Made by a program: the position numbers and the translations under genes
Part shown: piece by piece, positions 1 through 10,837 of the stretch
Layout of the letters: each line of letters begins with the position of its first letter
Position numbering within the stretch: the first letter of the stretch is position 1
Notes under the pieces: generated by a model
The model's input: only the letters and a program-made list of their open reading frames with translations
Told to the model about the DNA's origin: nothing
Database searches by the model: none
DNA from: Ceratodon purpureus
Taxonomy: Eukaryota > Streptophyta > Bryopsida > Pseudoditrichales > Ditrichaceae
Reading direction: 5' to 3'
DNA: 64,000 nt
Assembly: GCA_014871385.1 (NCBI GenBank)
Contig: CM026422.1
Location: 23,863,014-23,927,013 of the forward strand

Positions 1-3
1 GTG

Positions 4-13
4 CCTCGACCTT
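4..13. repeat. Target-site duplication, left copy (transposon 1)
   Basis: CCTCGACCTT lies directly outside the left inverted end and is repeated exactly at 7107-7116 outside the right end. A perfect 10-bp direct repeat flanking inverted ends marks a transposon insertion. The length fits Mutator-like elements (usually 8-11 bp). Confidence 0.8.
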
Positions 14-72
14 CAGGAATGCTATCTTGTGAGCGGTGAGCAGTGAGCAGTGAGCGGCGAGCGCTAAATTTC
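14..72 (+). repeat. Left terminal inverted repeat of transposon 1
   Basis: Contains GCTATCTTGTGAGCGG followed by TGAGC hexamer repeats and ends at TAAATTTC. It is matched in inverted orientation by 7047-7106. The hexamer repetition may provide several binding sites for the transposase. Confidence 0.8.
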
Positions 73-449
73 AATAATTTTGAAAAAAAATCCATTAAAA
101 TGTGCTCTAAATCAAGAAGGAAGCCCTATGACCGTGGTTTTTTTAATAGTATTTTTCAAAGATAATACACAAATATTATCATTAGATATGACGCACATAC
201 CCTATTTCCATGCACGTCAATTTAATTAAGTATTATAATTATTAGGTTAGAATTGAATCCTCAAAATTATAAGTCATTGGTGAAACCAATTTTTAACGAC
301 ACCTTTACTGTAAACAAAGCCCAATGTCAAGAGTTTTAGATTAGTTCATGAAGAGTCATATTTCAAGAGTATCAAAATAAGAATCAAGTATAAGGAACTG
401 AAATAGATTAATGTATAAAATGTATCACAATTCTGAATAACATGATAAA

Positions 450-3400
450 TCAAGTACAAGAACTGTCATCACTAGAAACCTCAATGTAGTCATGCTCGGA
501 GTCATTGTCATTACTAGTAGACTCAATGCTCCCGTGCTCAGAATCACTATCGTCACATAGTACCACATTATCTACTTCTACAAATAACTCAAAATACTGC
601 TCTGCGTCACGATGAGGTCCACGATGCTTTGGAGAAGAAGGTGGTGAAGGACCCGCCGCCATTACGTGTGCAAGGTTCTCTACGTGGTAAGGAAGCTCCA
701 AAGGATGGATTGGGCTTCTAATCTTGCTAAGATACCTTGACACAATTCCTTGGGACTTCAACGCTTTCTGCCCCCGTCTGAAGCAAGAGAAATAAGAGAT
801 ACTTAGAAAATTCTATTTCAATAATATAAAGTAGCTGTAAACACCAGAAACTGATAGTATAGACTTACTTACAAGAGCGCTTGGGGGTTGTCTTCTTCTC
901 AGGTTCATCGTCATCTTCCAAGGGGCGCTTATTCTTTGGAGGAGGTAAAGTGGCGTGCTCAGATTGGACTTCATCGGGTTGTGGAATGAGCGGCAATAGT
1001 ACCTCCTTGTACAAGACATTGTCGTCTTCAAAAGCGATGACATGTCGGTTGATGCTTTTGCTAGCACGAATGGATGCACCTGAAAATCGAATAAAGAATT
1101 AGAAAGCGGAGAAAAATGGGAAACAAAAAAACATCTAATTCTAAGTCAGAGAATATAGAACTTACGTGTGGATGCATTGAGGTCCATGACAATATCATTC
1201 TCGACGGTGCAAAGGTCCACAAGAGCCTCCAGGAAATTGACAGACTTCTCACGAGCTCCTCTAAACGGGTTGCGGTTCACTGAATCAACCGTAAGAGAGT
1301 CCACAGTGATAAAGTTGTTGACATGACCATCGGTTGACAACGTGATGCCCTTAGCAGCTTGCTCTGGCCTGTCATGGAAAACAAAACTGGATGCTGCTCG
1401 ACCTTCCATAGGCCTTTCTTTCCAGACAAAACACTTCACCAGAAAGCACTTGTGAGTCTGAGAAGGTTTATCTGGTTTAGTCAATGGAAGCCCATTGATT
1501 GCAAACCACCTCCTCTCCTCTTCAAAGCCAGCCCAATCTGCCCAAGATAGGAGCTCGTTCGAAATGAACTTAGAATCGGGATAGAAGACAATGATCGCTC
1601 CATTGTCCTGAAGGAACTGAGAAGCAAAATCCATAAAGTGTTGAATCCAGTCTGACTCGAACTTCCCTTCTACGCCAGCTACTGGTCTATTGGGGTGGAC
1701 ATTCCACAGAGGAATTTCACCAGAGAGGCTAAGGGCCGGGACCGGTAAGTCTTCTGGCACATCAAATATGATGAGATCTACAACCGTATCATCCTCATCT
1801 CCTTGCTTGTGACGAATCTTGTTCCCTTAGTGAGCCTTAATCCACTTCAAGATGTTTGACCAAATCAGAGGCTCGCCTCCGCGTGTGATATCAGTGAACA
1901 ACTCCTATATTCCTATAATGCTGTCGTTGATGACCTCCACTCCACACTGTTTGTCTTCCACTTGGGTGCAGGGAATGGTGTAAACAGTTTGCGAAGGAAT
2001 GGGCGGAACTGAAAGATGTACCTGAGACATCAATGGAGTGAAGGTCGTCGGCATGCTACTGCCAGATGGAGAAATTCCAGAAAGAGAAAGAAGCTTCTCT
2101 GGACCCTCTTTTGCCACCAACTTAGCCAACTCCTTATTGCAGGCCAAGACCTCCTTCTTTTTATTGAGCTCCTCCTCCTTCTCCTTCTTTTTGTCTTCCT
2201 TGACCTTCAATCGCGCCTCCAACCTTGTCCTCCTCGCGGCCTCCTTCTCCCTTTGTTTCTCCGAAAGTTCATCTTCACCACCAACATCCAAAGTAGGGGA
2301 ATCGGGGAGGACAATGTGCTCAGACACATTCTGTTTCATCTGTTGCTCACAATTTGCTTTCAGATTCCTTTCCTCCCCTGGACATCCGTCGTTCACCTTC
2401 ATCTCAAGATACCATGGACACTGTAATAAATGAGGCCTTCCAAACTGTTTCCTTTGGTACTCAGTGAAAATACAGTCACTACTGGAAACATCCACCCATT
2501 TATTGAAGCGGATAGGAATGTCTTTTCTTTCAATTGCACCCTTGACTACAAGCTCTCTCCAAAAGTACCTTAGAATTGCCCGCTTCATGGCACTTTCAGC
2601 TCCTGCTTGATCAAGGAATGGCAACTTCTTCGTGAACGTTCCAGTCTTAGGGAAGAAATCTTTAAAGGCCTTTCCCCACAACGTGATTGAATGAGAAGCA
2701 ATCCAATCTCCGATATTATCAATCGGTACGTTTAGGCCCTTCGTTTGAATTACAAGACCATCTTCTTCCACTATATCATTGAATTGGGCGACTGCTTCAT
2801 CCTTCAACTGTCATGTAAAATAGATACAAAATACTCAATTTCATTGAAATCATAAGTTGACTCAAGCTCATTAAAAATGACGAGGATTCAAAATGAATGA
2901 TTAGAATAAGACTTACCCCTGCTCAGAAGGCAGCTTGATCAATCTAGACACGAAGGTTATTGTCTAAGGCACGCTTGGGTGGGAAATTATATTCCTGCCG
3001 ACTCAATTTGCTCATGTTCCACCACCTCAACCACTTCTCTTTGTGTTTAGCAGACACTTTGGCAGTAGCAATTAGCTGTAGTTTCTCAGGAGTCATTTCA
3101 AACTTCGACTGAAAAATATCAAAATGGTGTGAAATCTGAAAAATAATGGTCACATAAGTAATACTTTCTTTAAGTAAACCAATAACATAACAGAACATTT
3201 AAACTAAAGTTGATCAAATAAAACAAAATGAATCAAATAAAATGAGAAAAATAAAGCAACCCCACCCCCCTTTCTATTCCAAAACCCTTCTTGAGGGAGG
3301 GCAACTTATTGTGAAATTAATAAAAGGTGTCCATAAAGGAAACCATTCACAAAGCAAAATAGCAAACAGTTGAACCAGGAGCCCCAAATGGGGCCCTTCA

Positions 3401-5790
3401 CCAAAATACAAAAATTGGAAATTCAGAAGAAATAAAAAAAACAAAGCAGCCCCACCCCCCCTCTCGGATCCGAGACCCTCCTTGAGGGGGGCAAATTATT
3501 GTGAAATAAATAAACGGTGCCCATAAAGGGCACCAGTAATGTACCAAAATTCAGAAATAGTTGAAGCAAGGGCCCAAAATGGGGCCCTTCACCAAAACTA
3601 AAAACTGGAAATTCAAAATAAAAGAGAAAAATAAAGCTGCCCCACCCACCTCTCGGATCCGAGACCCTCTTTTGGGGCGGGAAAAAAATGCAAAAAATTC
3701 AAAACGCTGCCCTACATGGACGGCAACTTGGACCACCATGGGCGGATTAAAATAACGGCCTTAATTGGGGCCCTTCACATAAATTTAAACAGGAAAGTAA
3801 AAAAAATGAAAATAAAAAGCAGCCCTATTCCCCCTCTCGGATCCGAGACCCTCCTTGAGGAGGGACAAAACATTGGATATATTTGAAATGGTGCCCTCTG
3901 AGGCCACCAGTACCAAGACAGTCAAACAGTAAAAACACATGGGCCCCATTTGGGGCCCTCCATAAAAATGCCAAATCAGAAAGGAAAAAAAAAAAATGAA
4001 GAAAAAAAAGCAGTCCTACCCCCCTCTCGGATCCGAGACCCTGTCTAAGGGGGGCAGAACATTAAATAATTTGGAAATGGTGCCCTCAAAGGCACCAGTA
4101 CTGTACCATGATGAAGGTCCTGTGGGGCAGACAATTATCTAAATCAAACAAGTGACCCCAATTGGAATATGAGCGCTCCTGTCCAATACAATCATTGCAC
4201 ATGGATAGTTATAAAAAATCTGGCACCAGTGTTTCCAAAACCAAGCCAAGAGCTCCAATTTACTTGTTCCCAACATGCAGGATTGACTTACCAAAAGACA
4301 GCTTGCACCAAAAATCAAATGGGGCTCCAATTGGGCCCTCCATAAAAAATGCCAAATTGGAAAATGAAATAAAAAGAAAAAATAAAAGTAGCCCTACCCC
4401 CCTCTCGGATCCGAGACCTTGTCTGAAGAGGGGGCAAAGTATTAAATTTTTTTGGAATGGTGCCATCAATGGGCACCAGTACCAAGACTGTCACCAGTAC
4501 CAAGACAATCACATTTTTTTAAAATGGTACCATCAATTGGGCCCCATTTGGGGCTGTCCATAAATATAATAAAGCGGATAATAAAATTAAAACAAAAATA
4601 AGAAGCAGCCCCACCCCCCTCTCGGATACGAGACCCTCCCTGAGAGGGGGCAGTATGTTCAATATTTTCAAAATGGTCCCTTCTTGAAAAATGCCAAATC
4701 AAAAAATTACGAAAAAACAAAAATAAAAAATCAGCCCTACCCTCCCTCTCGGATCCGAGACCCTCCTTGAGGGAGGAGAGTATATTCAATATTTCCAAAA
4801 TGGTTCCTTATTTTAAAAAACTAAATTGGAAAATTAACATAGATTTGGACGGGCAGGCTGCAGGAAATACAAAATGTTTTAAAAAGTGACTACAGTAACC
4901 ACTAAAAATCAGCAAGTTGGGAATTAAATGTTCACAAGGTTAACTTACAGATAACATACAGTTCACTAGTTGTTTACTCAACGTTAACTTTGTGTCAAGT
5001 AATAGTAAAGTCAACCTTATGATGTAGATGACATAGTGACTTACAAAAGTCATACACTCAGAAAGTGTAGGAGTTTACCTCTCTAAGAAAATTTGGGCCA
5101 TTTGCGGGATCAGCAATTGCAAGGAACCGCGTCAGACGTGTCAACAACTGTGTCTTTTTCACCTCAACTGCCTCTCCTACAACCTCTTCTAGTTCGGTAG
5201 GGCTTCCCGTTTTGTCGTTGTCTGTACCGGAAATGAGACTGTCCCTGTAGCTCCTTATTGCCTCTTCTTGCGCAGCAGATATTTCACGCTGAATTCATAA
5301 ATACAAGAATTAGAAATTGAATTTACAAAATCAAATGATAAACATTAATACATTGAAATATAGTTAATGACGAATACCTCATAGAGAAATTTCACAAACA
5401 CATCCTGTGTCAAATGGTACCACTTCTTCCCCTTCAGCTTCTTGTATTCTATCATGCTAGCTTGGAGGTCGTTGTCATTAACAAGGCCTTTGAGCTGATC
5501 AAAGTCCAGCAAGCCTAATTGCTGGACACGCTTAAGCTCGTGTGTCAAGTGTGTTGCAACATGGTCAACTTGATTTTTCCTATATTCATCACAAGTTTAG
5601 ATCAATATTTTTAGTCTGTATGAAGAAAACCCCTCATTAGGTCAGAACAGTATAGATAAAAAATATGAAATAGATAACTTACTTGTTCCAGTCCGTCATG
5701 GCATGCAACAACATGTTGCGGTTCTGAGGAGTGACGTTTATGATCACGGAACGAACAGAAACTAACCGAAAATGCCAAGCAATACAGGCT
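450..5790 (-). pseudogene. Broken DNA N-methyltransferase-like gene of transposon 1
   Basis: Minus-strand gene. Readable exons are about 5690-5775, 5378-5577, 5079-5288, 2917-3108, 1166-2807, 869-1079 and 450-777, joined by good splice sites with consistent phase. Near 1770 is FDVPE, a degenerate methyltransferase motif IV (DPPY). Near 1166-1240 are EKSVNFLEALVDL and VMDLNAST, resembling the adenine/cytosine-N methyltransferase SAM-binding end (EKP..L, D.FxGSG). The next exon continues GASIRASKSINRHVIAFE, as these enzymes do (A..lgR..igiE). The C-terminus is acidic and Ser-rich; a Lys/Glu coiled coil is coded near 2060-2270. In-frame stops at 2944-2946 (TAG), 2923-2925 (TGA), 1905-1907 (TAG) and 1827-1829 (TAA) break it. 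Methyltransferase identity is inferred from motifs; the 5' end is uncertain. Confidence 0.6.
3260..4800. repeat. Intronic tandem array, about 185-190 bp unit, with 12-bp palindrome
   Basis: The perfect palindrome CTCGGATCCGAG followed by ACCCT recurs at 3463, 3652, 3836, 4026, 4404 and 4748, with a one-base variant at 4621 and a degenerate unit near 3276. Spacings are 189, 184, 190, 378, 217 and 127. Each unit also has a GGGGCCC-type inverted stretch, a GTGCCC...GGGCACCAGT hairpin and an A-rich tail. The array lies within the intron between exons 5079-5288 and 2917-3108 of the methyltransferase-like gene. Confidence 0.85.
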
Positions 5791-5878
5791 CATACAAATG
5801 AGAAGTGCAATACTCGAGTGCGCCGAGGTACACATGGTACGCCTGCTCCTACCTATGTAGAGCTGAAGAAGGAGTTCA

Positions 5879-6580
5879 GTGACCGATCGCCATATTTCTA
5901 CTGACTTCTGGTTTTGCGCCGATGACATTAATAGATGTGTGAAGGGCACAAAGAAGTCGTTTGTGATCGATTGGCCATCTATCCCGCAGACTTGGCCTGT
6001 GAAAAGGGGCTCGAACTTGACCATCAAAGAGATTTTGGCTCTTGAAGAGGCCGGCTTCCAACTCCAACAACGTAAAGTACTATCACCTCGTCGTCAGTTC
6101 CAAGTCTCTGCTAATATGCCGCTTCCAAGGAGTCATTTCCCGGTTCCTGTCGATCCTGATACACACCCGACGACTCGAAACGGATATGCCATCAGGAGAA
6201 GTTCTGACGCTCCTACCTCCGACCATTGCAACATGTGGAGCAACGCGGGTCTCATGAACAACTATTGGATTACAAGTGTCACATCGATCCCATATCCAGG
6301 ATTTGGCTGTGTCATCTCCTTGAAGAGTCCCAGTGAAACGATATATTGTATCACCATCATAGAATTCTCTGGATGTACTTGCCCCGACTTCATGAAAATG
6401 ACTTCGGAAACCCTTGGCAAAAGAGGACAATGGAAGTACTGCAAGCATGTTTATCATATCTTCCGCTATCTATGTGAGATGGATTACAAGGTTGATACTT
6501 TTATGCACGCCCCTAGCTTCAGCTTCAACGAAGTTATGCGTGTTCTGGAAATGGCCAAAGTTGCTGAACCGCTTCAGTAG
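5879..6580 (+). CDS. SWIM zinc-finger protein of transposon 1 (5' end incomplete)
   Basis: Open frame of about 233 residues ending at TAG 6578-6580. Near residues 178-204 it carries a SWIM-type finger: CTCPDF, a spacer, then CKHVYHIF, giving CxC...CxH. SWIM fingers follow the catalytic core in many Mutator-like and Zisupton-like transposases and in FAR1/FHY3 proteins, so this may be the DNA-binding tail of a transposase. There is no in-frame ATG before about 6115 and the frame opens at a GTG, so a 5' exon or frameshift is likely. A second open stretch just upstream (about 5795-5905, reading TPAPTYVELKKEF) lies in another frame. It is divergent from the methyltransferase-like gene. No catalytic DDE residues were recognised. 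Confidence 0.55.
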   Translation: MTDRHISTDFWFCADDINRCVKGTKKSFVIDWPSIPQTWPVKRGSNLTIKEILALEEAGFQLQQRKVLSPRRQFQVSANMPLPRSHFPVPVDPDTHPTTRNGYAIRRSSDAPTSDHCNMWSNAGLMNNYWITSVTSIPYPGFGCVISLKSPSETIYCITIIEFSGCTCPDFMKMTSETLGKRGQWKYCKHVYHIFRYLCEMDYKVDTFMHAPSFSFNEVMRVLEMAKVAEPLQ

Positions 6581-6760
6581 TTTCTTATGGGTAGACTGTG
6601 AAATCAAGTGACCAACACAGTTCAAGAGTACATTATATGAATAGCGGAATTGATTTGTTTTGGCTTTGTGATGGATTTGGAATCCGCAGAACATAAATAA
6701 ACGTCACTGTTTATTTATATATTGTCCACCTTTCGAATGTGTTTGACGTAAAATGAAAAC

Positions 6761-6803
6761 GAGAGAAGAATATTTCCAATGCATAAAGGAATATTCTTCT
6801 CTC
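6761..6803. terminator. 14-bp perfect hairpin downstream of the SWIM gene
   Basis: GAGAGAAGAATATT at 6761-6774 is perfectly inverted at 6790-6803 around a 15-base loop, about 180 bp after the SWIM stop. It could be an RNA 3'-end hairpin or a small inserted palindrome. Its role is not established. Confidence 0.4.
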
Positions 6804-7046
6804 GGATCACAAAAATGCAATAAAAAAAATTTAAAAACAAAAATTTGGATATACATTCTGTATGTGACTTGAACAGTAAGCTTTCCCATCCAACCATTCA
6901 CATTTGATTGATTCCACGGTTATAGGGTCTACTTTATTTGCATTCATATATTCCAACGAAGAGTCCTAAATTGCTCACCATTGTTTGATTGCTCTCAAAT
7001 AAATTCAAAAAAAAGAAAAAAAATTCAAATTTTTACCTAAAAAAAT

Positions 7047-7106
7047 GAAAATTTAGTGCTCACCGCTCACTGCTCACCGCTCACCGCTCACAAGATAGCG
7101 TCGCTG
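7047..7106 (-). repeat. Right terminal inverted repeat of transposon 1
   Basis: Plus strand reads TAGTGCTCACCGCTCAC..., ends CAAGATAGCGTCGCTG, and is the inverse of 14-72 with a few mismatches. The outermost bases are CAG on both ends. Confidence 0.8.
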
Positions 7107-7116
7107 CCTCGACCTT
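7107..7116. repeat. Target-site duplication, right copy (transposon 1)
   Basis: CCTCGACCTT, identical to 4-13. Its last two bases are also the first two of the next inverted-repeat element. Confidence 0.8.
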
Positions 7117-7967
7117 AACCCCTAATGTCGAAATCAACCGGATGAGGGTTGATTTTGGTCTCGTCAAGCTCGCAAGTACTAAATTTAGATCAAATAAAGT
7201 TTCTATTTTTGAAAAATTGTAGAGTTTTTTCATACCTTCTCGAAAAGTCATTTCATGCTTCAAAATTCCTCATACTTTAGAAGATATCCACAGTCAATGT
7301 TTGAAAACACTATTTAAAATCTACCCAAAACTGCCCAAACTTCGGTATATGCTAATTTATTCTCAAGAACTGCCCAAAATCAATTAAATTGCAGAAACTT
7401 CAAAAACTCACCAAAAATTGAGATTTTACTTTTTTCCAAGTTTTGTTTTTTTTTCAAGTATTTAATGTTTTAAGGCATGATCTCACCTTTTGGATTTCCA
7501 ATCCAATTATTCTTCACATTCCTTTTTTACTATCAAAGATTGGCCTTTGTAGTTGAATTTCAGCATACCTCTATGTGAATAATCAAGCATTTCTTTAGGT
7601 TTTATAGGTTGTATGAGGGTAAAAATTGCAAAGGCATGTTCCTAACTCACCTAAAAACAAGAATTTGAAGAGCCTCATATCAAATTTTCTACCAAAAATG
7701 GTTTTTTTGGACCTCAGAAAACCAATATATCCTTTTTCCAACAAGCATTTTTTTTTTTTTTTTCGATCTTTAAACATTATGATCTCACAATTGGTAATTA
7801 ATTTGAATTTAAGATTTGACAAACATATGCATATACAAGTTAGGTGGAAGATTTTATGGTTGCAAACTCAAATATACATCAAAATTTAATAATTTGCACC
7901 TTGCATTCAAAGAGAGCAGTTTTGAGTGTTTTTTGCAATTTTGAGGGCATTCGACATTAGGGGTTAA
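7115..7967. mobile_element. Inverted-repeat element, TTAACCCCTAA family, copy A
   Basis: TTAACCCCTAATGTCGAA at 7115-7132 is perfectly inverted at 7950-7967. The 853-bp AT-rich interior has no credible ORF. Internal stretches resemble the element at 61816-62647: a TTTCCAATCC...TTCTTCACAT run near 7490-7520, GGCCTTTG...GAATTTCAG near 7545, and AACATTATGATCTCACAATTGG near 7776. No transposase, hence non-autonomous. Confidence 0.75.
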
Positions 7968-8869
7968 TATTTGGCAATCTGTGGCATATCCCCAGAGAGA
8001 CTCCTGAAGTTGTGGTGCTCTTGACTTAGCATTTAAATCCATCTCAACGCAGAATCAATTGCTAGGTCAGAATATTCCTGCAACGGCGTGGCCCAGGCTG
8101 GGAGAAAAGAGCGGCAAGCAACGGCACTTGAATCTTTGAACAGGTTGGAACTGGCACCGGATTCATGTGAGTCTGCTTGAAAATATTGTGCTCTCAGCCG
8201 TAACTGAATGCAAAGTTGTCATTTCACTCCGGTGCCGACAGCAATCAGTAACACCTGCCGGCACCAGTGTTTCATGAAGATCCATCCGGAGTGACGGAGC
8301 CCATCCGAGATCTCTGTGTTCATGGGAGAGTTACAACATGTGTAGGAAGTCACCGATGCTTGACTCCCGATTTGAGAGTAGCGAGAAGCTGAGAGAGCAG
8401 AGAGAAGGGGTTTAGAATGAACATGTTACATTTACAAATATTAGGATGTATTTAGTAATTTTTTCTTTTAGTATTTAAAATATATAGATATTGAGATAAT
8501 GTGACATTTTGAGAAATTATTGTGGAACAACCTAAATTTCCAATAGTGAATCACCCTCAAATCTAAAAACTAATCATTCTTGTAGTTGATATTTCATCAT
8601 TCACTCTCATGGTTGATATTAGATCATTAGACTCATACAAGACGTTGATAGCAGGTTTTTGTTCACCCTTGAACAAAATTAATTTTTCGTTGGAAAATAA
8701 GGTTTGTCTCCAAAAAAATCGATTTTTTTAATTTTAAAAATATATAAAATCACTAAAAATTGCTTCAAATGGCTTAAAGGTAATGTCTTATATATTTTTT
8801 AATTCATTCTCGATTCTTTTGATTTATTTGTTTTAAAAAAATAATTATTTATGAACAAACCTCCTATTG
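7968..8869. other. Intergenic, no gene seen
   Basis: About 900 bp. The first third is of mixed composition and the rest AT-rich. No ORF with recognisable similarity, no RNA gene and no clear repeat seen. Confidence 0.5.
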
Positions 8870-8870
8870 A

Positions 8871-9616
8871 CGGGTGTAAGCAGAGTAAAGTGGACCAGTA
8901 AGTGCAATGTGTGATCACTAGAAAGTGAATATGAAGTGTGCTGTTTTTCAAAGTTCAAATCTGATTATGAGCATTTTGGTGTAGATTTTGAGCATTTTAG
9001 TCACTTTCTAAGGTGTCATAAGGTATCTTACATGCATCTTTGTTAAAAAAACATCTTCAATCGAAACTTGATTTGACCACTAGTTCTAAATCATGAAAAT
9101 AAACTTTTCCAAAGTTTTAATTTCTTCATTTGGTGCCCTCCATTGTCTTTAGAGGATGTTTTTTTCAATTTGAAAAACAATGTTCAGTGAAGAAAAACTC
9201 ACTAAAAGTACCGCGGAAGTGACCCTCTTGAAAACCATTCTTGCGACACTTTTGGAACCCTAAACCAATTAATGAGTATATGAATTGACTATTTTAGAAT
9301 ACCTCTTAAGCATACAGAGGGCCCTCCTTCATCAAAAGTGATTTTAAGATAATTTTTGATTCTTTTCTAGCCACTTTTTCAAATGGTCACATTCACTTTG
9401 CTTGGATTTAAAGCCTTCATACAATAACTTAAAAGTGTCTAATTTGCATGAAACTTTTCCAAGTTGTACAAAAACAAGTTAAGAATCTATATTAGCAAAA
9501 AAATTGAATTCAATAACATTTTTCCATCACTTTTGCACACTTTTAGCAAAAGGGCTGAAACTCACAAATAGTTAAGCACTTTTTTGGTACACTTTACCAT
9601 GCTTACATCCTGACAT
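8871..9616. mobile_element. Possible inverted-repeat element, about 745 bp
   Basis: Near 8870 the plus strand reads GGGTGTAAGCAGAGTAAAGTG and near 9591-9612 the inverse of GGATGTAAGCATGGTAAAGTG, giving imperfect inverted ends of about 28 bp. The interior is AT-rich without ORFs. No target duplication was identified, so the boundaries are tentative. Confidence 0.45.
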
Positions 9617-10311
9617 ATGGTAGTTGATATTAAATTATTCAAACTCATAATTGAAATTTGATCCACAATACTATTAGAGTAAGCTACTCAAGTGGTCTTT
9701 GTTATTGGTCACTAGATTTTAAAGTGTCTATTCTTGAAAGGAAGAAAGTACAGATATATCTTTCTATTTCTTTGTTCCATGGATTAAGGTGTTCATTTCT
9801 TTTACCAATGAAAATGTTGAAATGCCCAAAATCTAGCCTCTCGCCTTCTTACTATGGGCCAAAATCTACGACACGCCGCCTCCAAAAGAGCCCAACTGAC
9901 AATACTTTTAGGAAGTTATGACGCCAACACGATGGCCTCTCGAGCAAAATTTGGGTTGACGAGAAGACTTAACTCAAACTTCCATCAAGAAGCCGATTTT
10001 TATTATTTTATTTATTTATTTATTTTTTTCATTTTCATTTGGCTTGGCCTCTCCACATACTAGATAATTTTAAATTGGCCTAGAAAAGCGACGATGGTGC
10101 TCTCGGATTGGGCATAGTCTCAACCGGCCCTAAGTACTCTTCTTCTTTACTGCCAAGCCTATCAATGAAGATTCATAATTTACAAAGTCGGCATCCCTTC
10201 GCCTTCTCGGCTATAGCCTCCTAATTAAGTCCTTGGTCTGGATTTTGTGTGTAAATTCTTCCCTAAATACTTCCAATGTTCACTGTATCTTTTAAACTGG
10301 GTTTCCGGGTA
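9617..10311. other. Intergenic, no gene seen
   Basis: AT-rich with a T-rich run at about 9993-10040. The short open frames lack codon structure or similarity. Nothing else supported. Confidence 0.5.
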
Positions 10312-10502
10312 CAGTAGAACCTGTCTAAACTAATACTGTCTAAACTAATAACCTCTGTAATCTAATAGAAATGTCTAATAAACCTTCCTAAACTAATAAG
10401 GAGAAACCGTTGCAAAGGGGGAAAAAATAAACCGACCTCCATTAACTAATAACCTGCCTAATCTAATGGTCCCAGCTGTATTAGTTTAGACAGGTTCTAC
10501 TG
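10312..10502. mobile_element. 191-bp pogo/Emigrant-like MITE
   Basis: CAGTAGAACCTGTCTAAAC at the left end is inverted at the right end (10478-10502), and TA flanks both sides (10310-10311 and 10503-10504). The ends resemble plant pogo-type (Emigrant-like) miniature elements, which begin CAGTA and insert at TA. Too short to code for protein. Confidence 0.8.
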
Positions 10503-10691
10503 TATATAAAGCGGGGATAGGCTCTTCACCATTTGAACCCTAATCCTGTGAGGTCTCTCCACCTCTCTCGGAGCTCTCAACGAATTAGAACAGTAGTTCC
10601 AGATATTTTGACGCTGAAGTTAGAAAGCGGGAGGTAACCTCGGGACTGCAGGGGACTACCGGTTTAAATATGAAACAGAGTTGGGCCATGC

Positions 10692-10699
10692 GATGAAAG
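10692..10699. repeat. 8-bp target-site duplication, left copy (giant hAT)
   Basis: GATGAAAG immediately precedes the element's first base and recurs exactly at 28137-28144. An 8-bp duplication is the hallmark of hAT insertion. Confidence 0.85.
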
Positions 10700-10790
10700 C
10701 ATGGTTGTCATAATGGACCGACCGTCCGTTAGTCCGTTAGTCCGTCATGGTGACAAGACAGACCCCCGTGTCCGTCACATAAGGGCGTTG
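10700..10790 (+). repeat. Left inverted end and subterminal repeats of giant hAT
   Basis: The inverted end (10700-10723) is followed by repeats of CCGTCCGT, TTAGTCCGT and GTCCGTCA up to about 10780. Subterminal short repeats are typical hAT transposase-binding sites. The right end has matching GGACGG-type repeats at 28035-28120. Confidence 0.75.
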
Positions 10791-10837
10791 ACCAGTTGAC
10801 TCACGGTAAGGGTAAAACAAATTTACCTAGCGCTGAA

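Larger units (their letters stand above)
14..7106. mobile_element. 7.1-kb Mutator-like DNA transposon with methyltransferase and SWIM genes
   Basis: The ends are inverted: 14-72 on the left and 7047-7106 on the right both read CAG, four variable bases, then GCTATCTTGTGAGCGGTGAGC inward (21-base core written here as GCTATCTTGTGAGCGG plus TGAGC). They continue as GTGAGC-like hexamers to TAAATTT. Exact 10-bp duplications flank them. Inside are a minus-strand DNA-methyltransferase-like gene, a plus-strand SWIM-finger gene and an intronic tandem array. No DDE transposase core was recognised, so the element may be non-autonomous or belong to an unfamiliar lineage. TSD length and the SWIM finger suggest a Mutator relative; a Kyakuja/Dileera/Zisupton-type element is the alternative. 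Confidence 0.8.

Noticed and set aside
1..7106. Assigning transposon 1 firmly to Mutator
   Set aside because: The 10-bp duplication and SWIM finger fit, but no DDE core was seen, so only a tentative class is given.
7720..7765. Poly-T run as a retroposon tail
   Set aside because: No retroposon body or duplication around it; it lies inside inverted-repeat element A.
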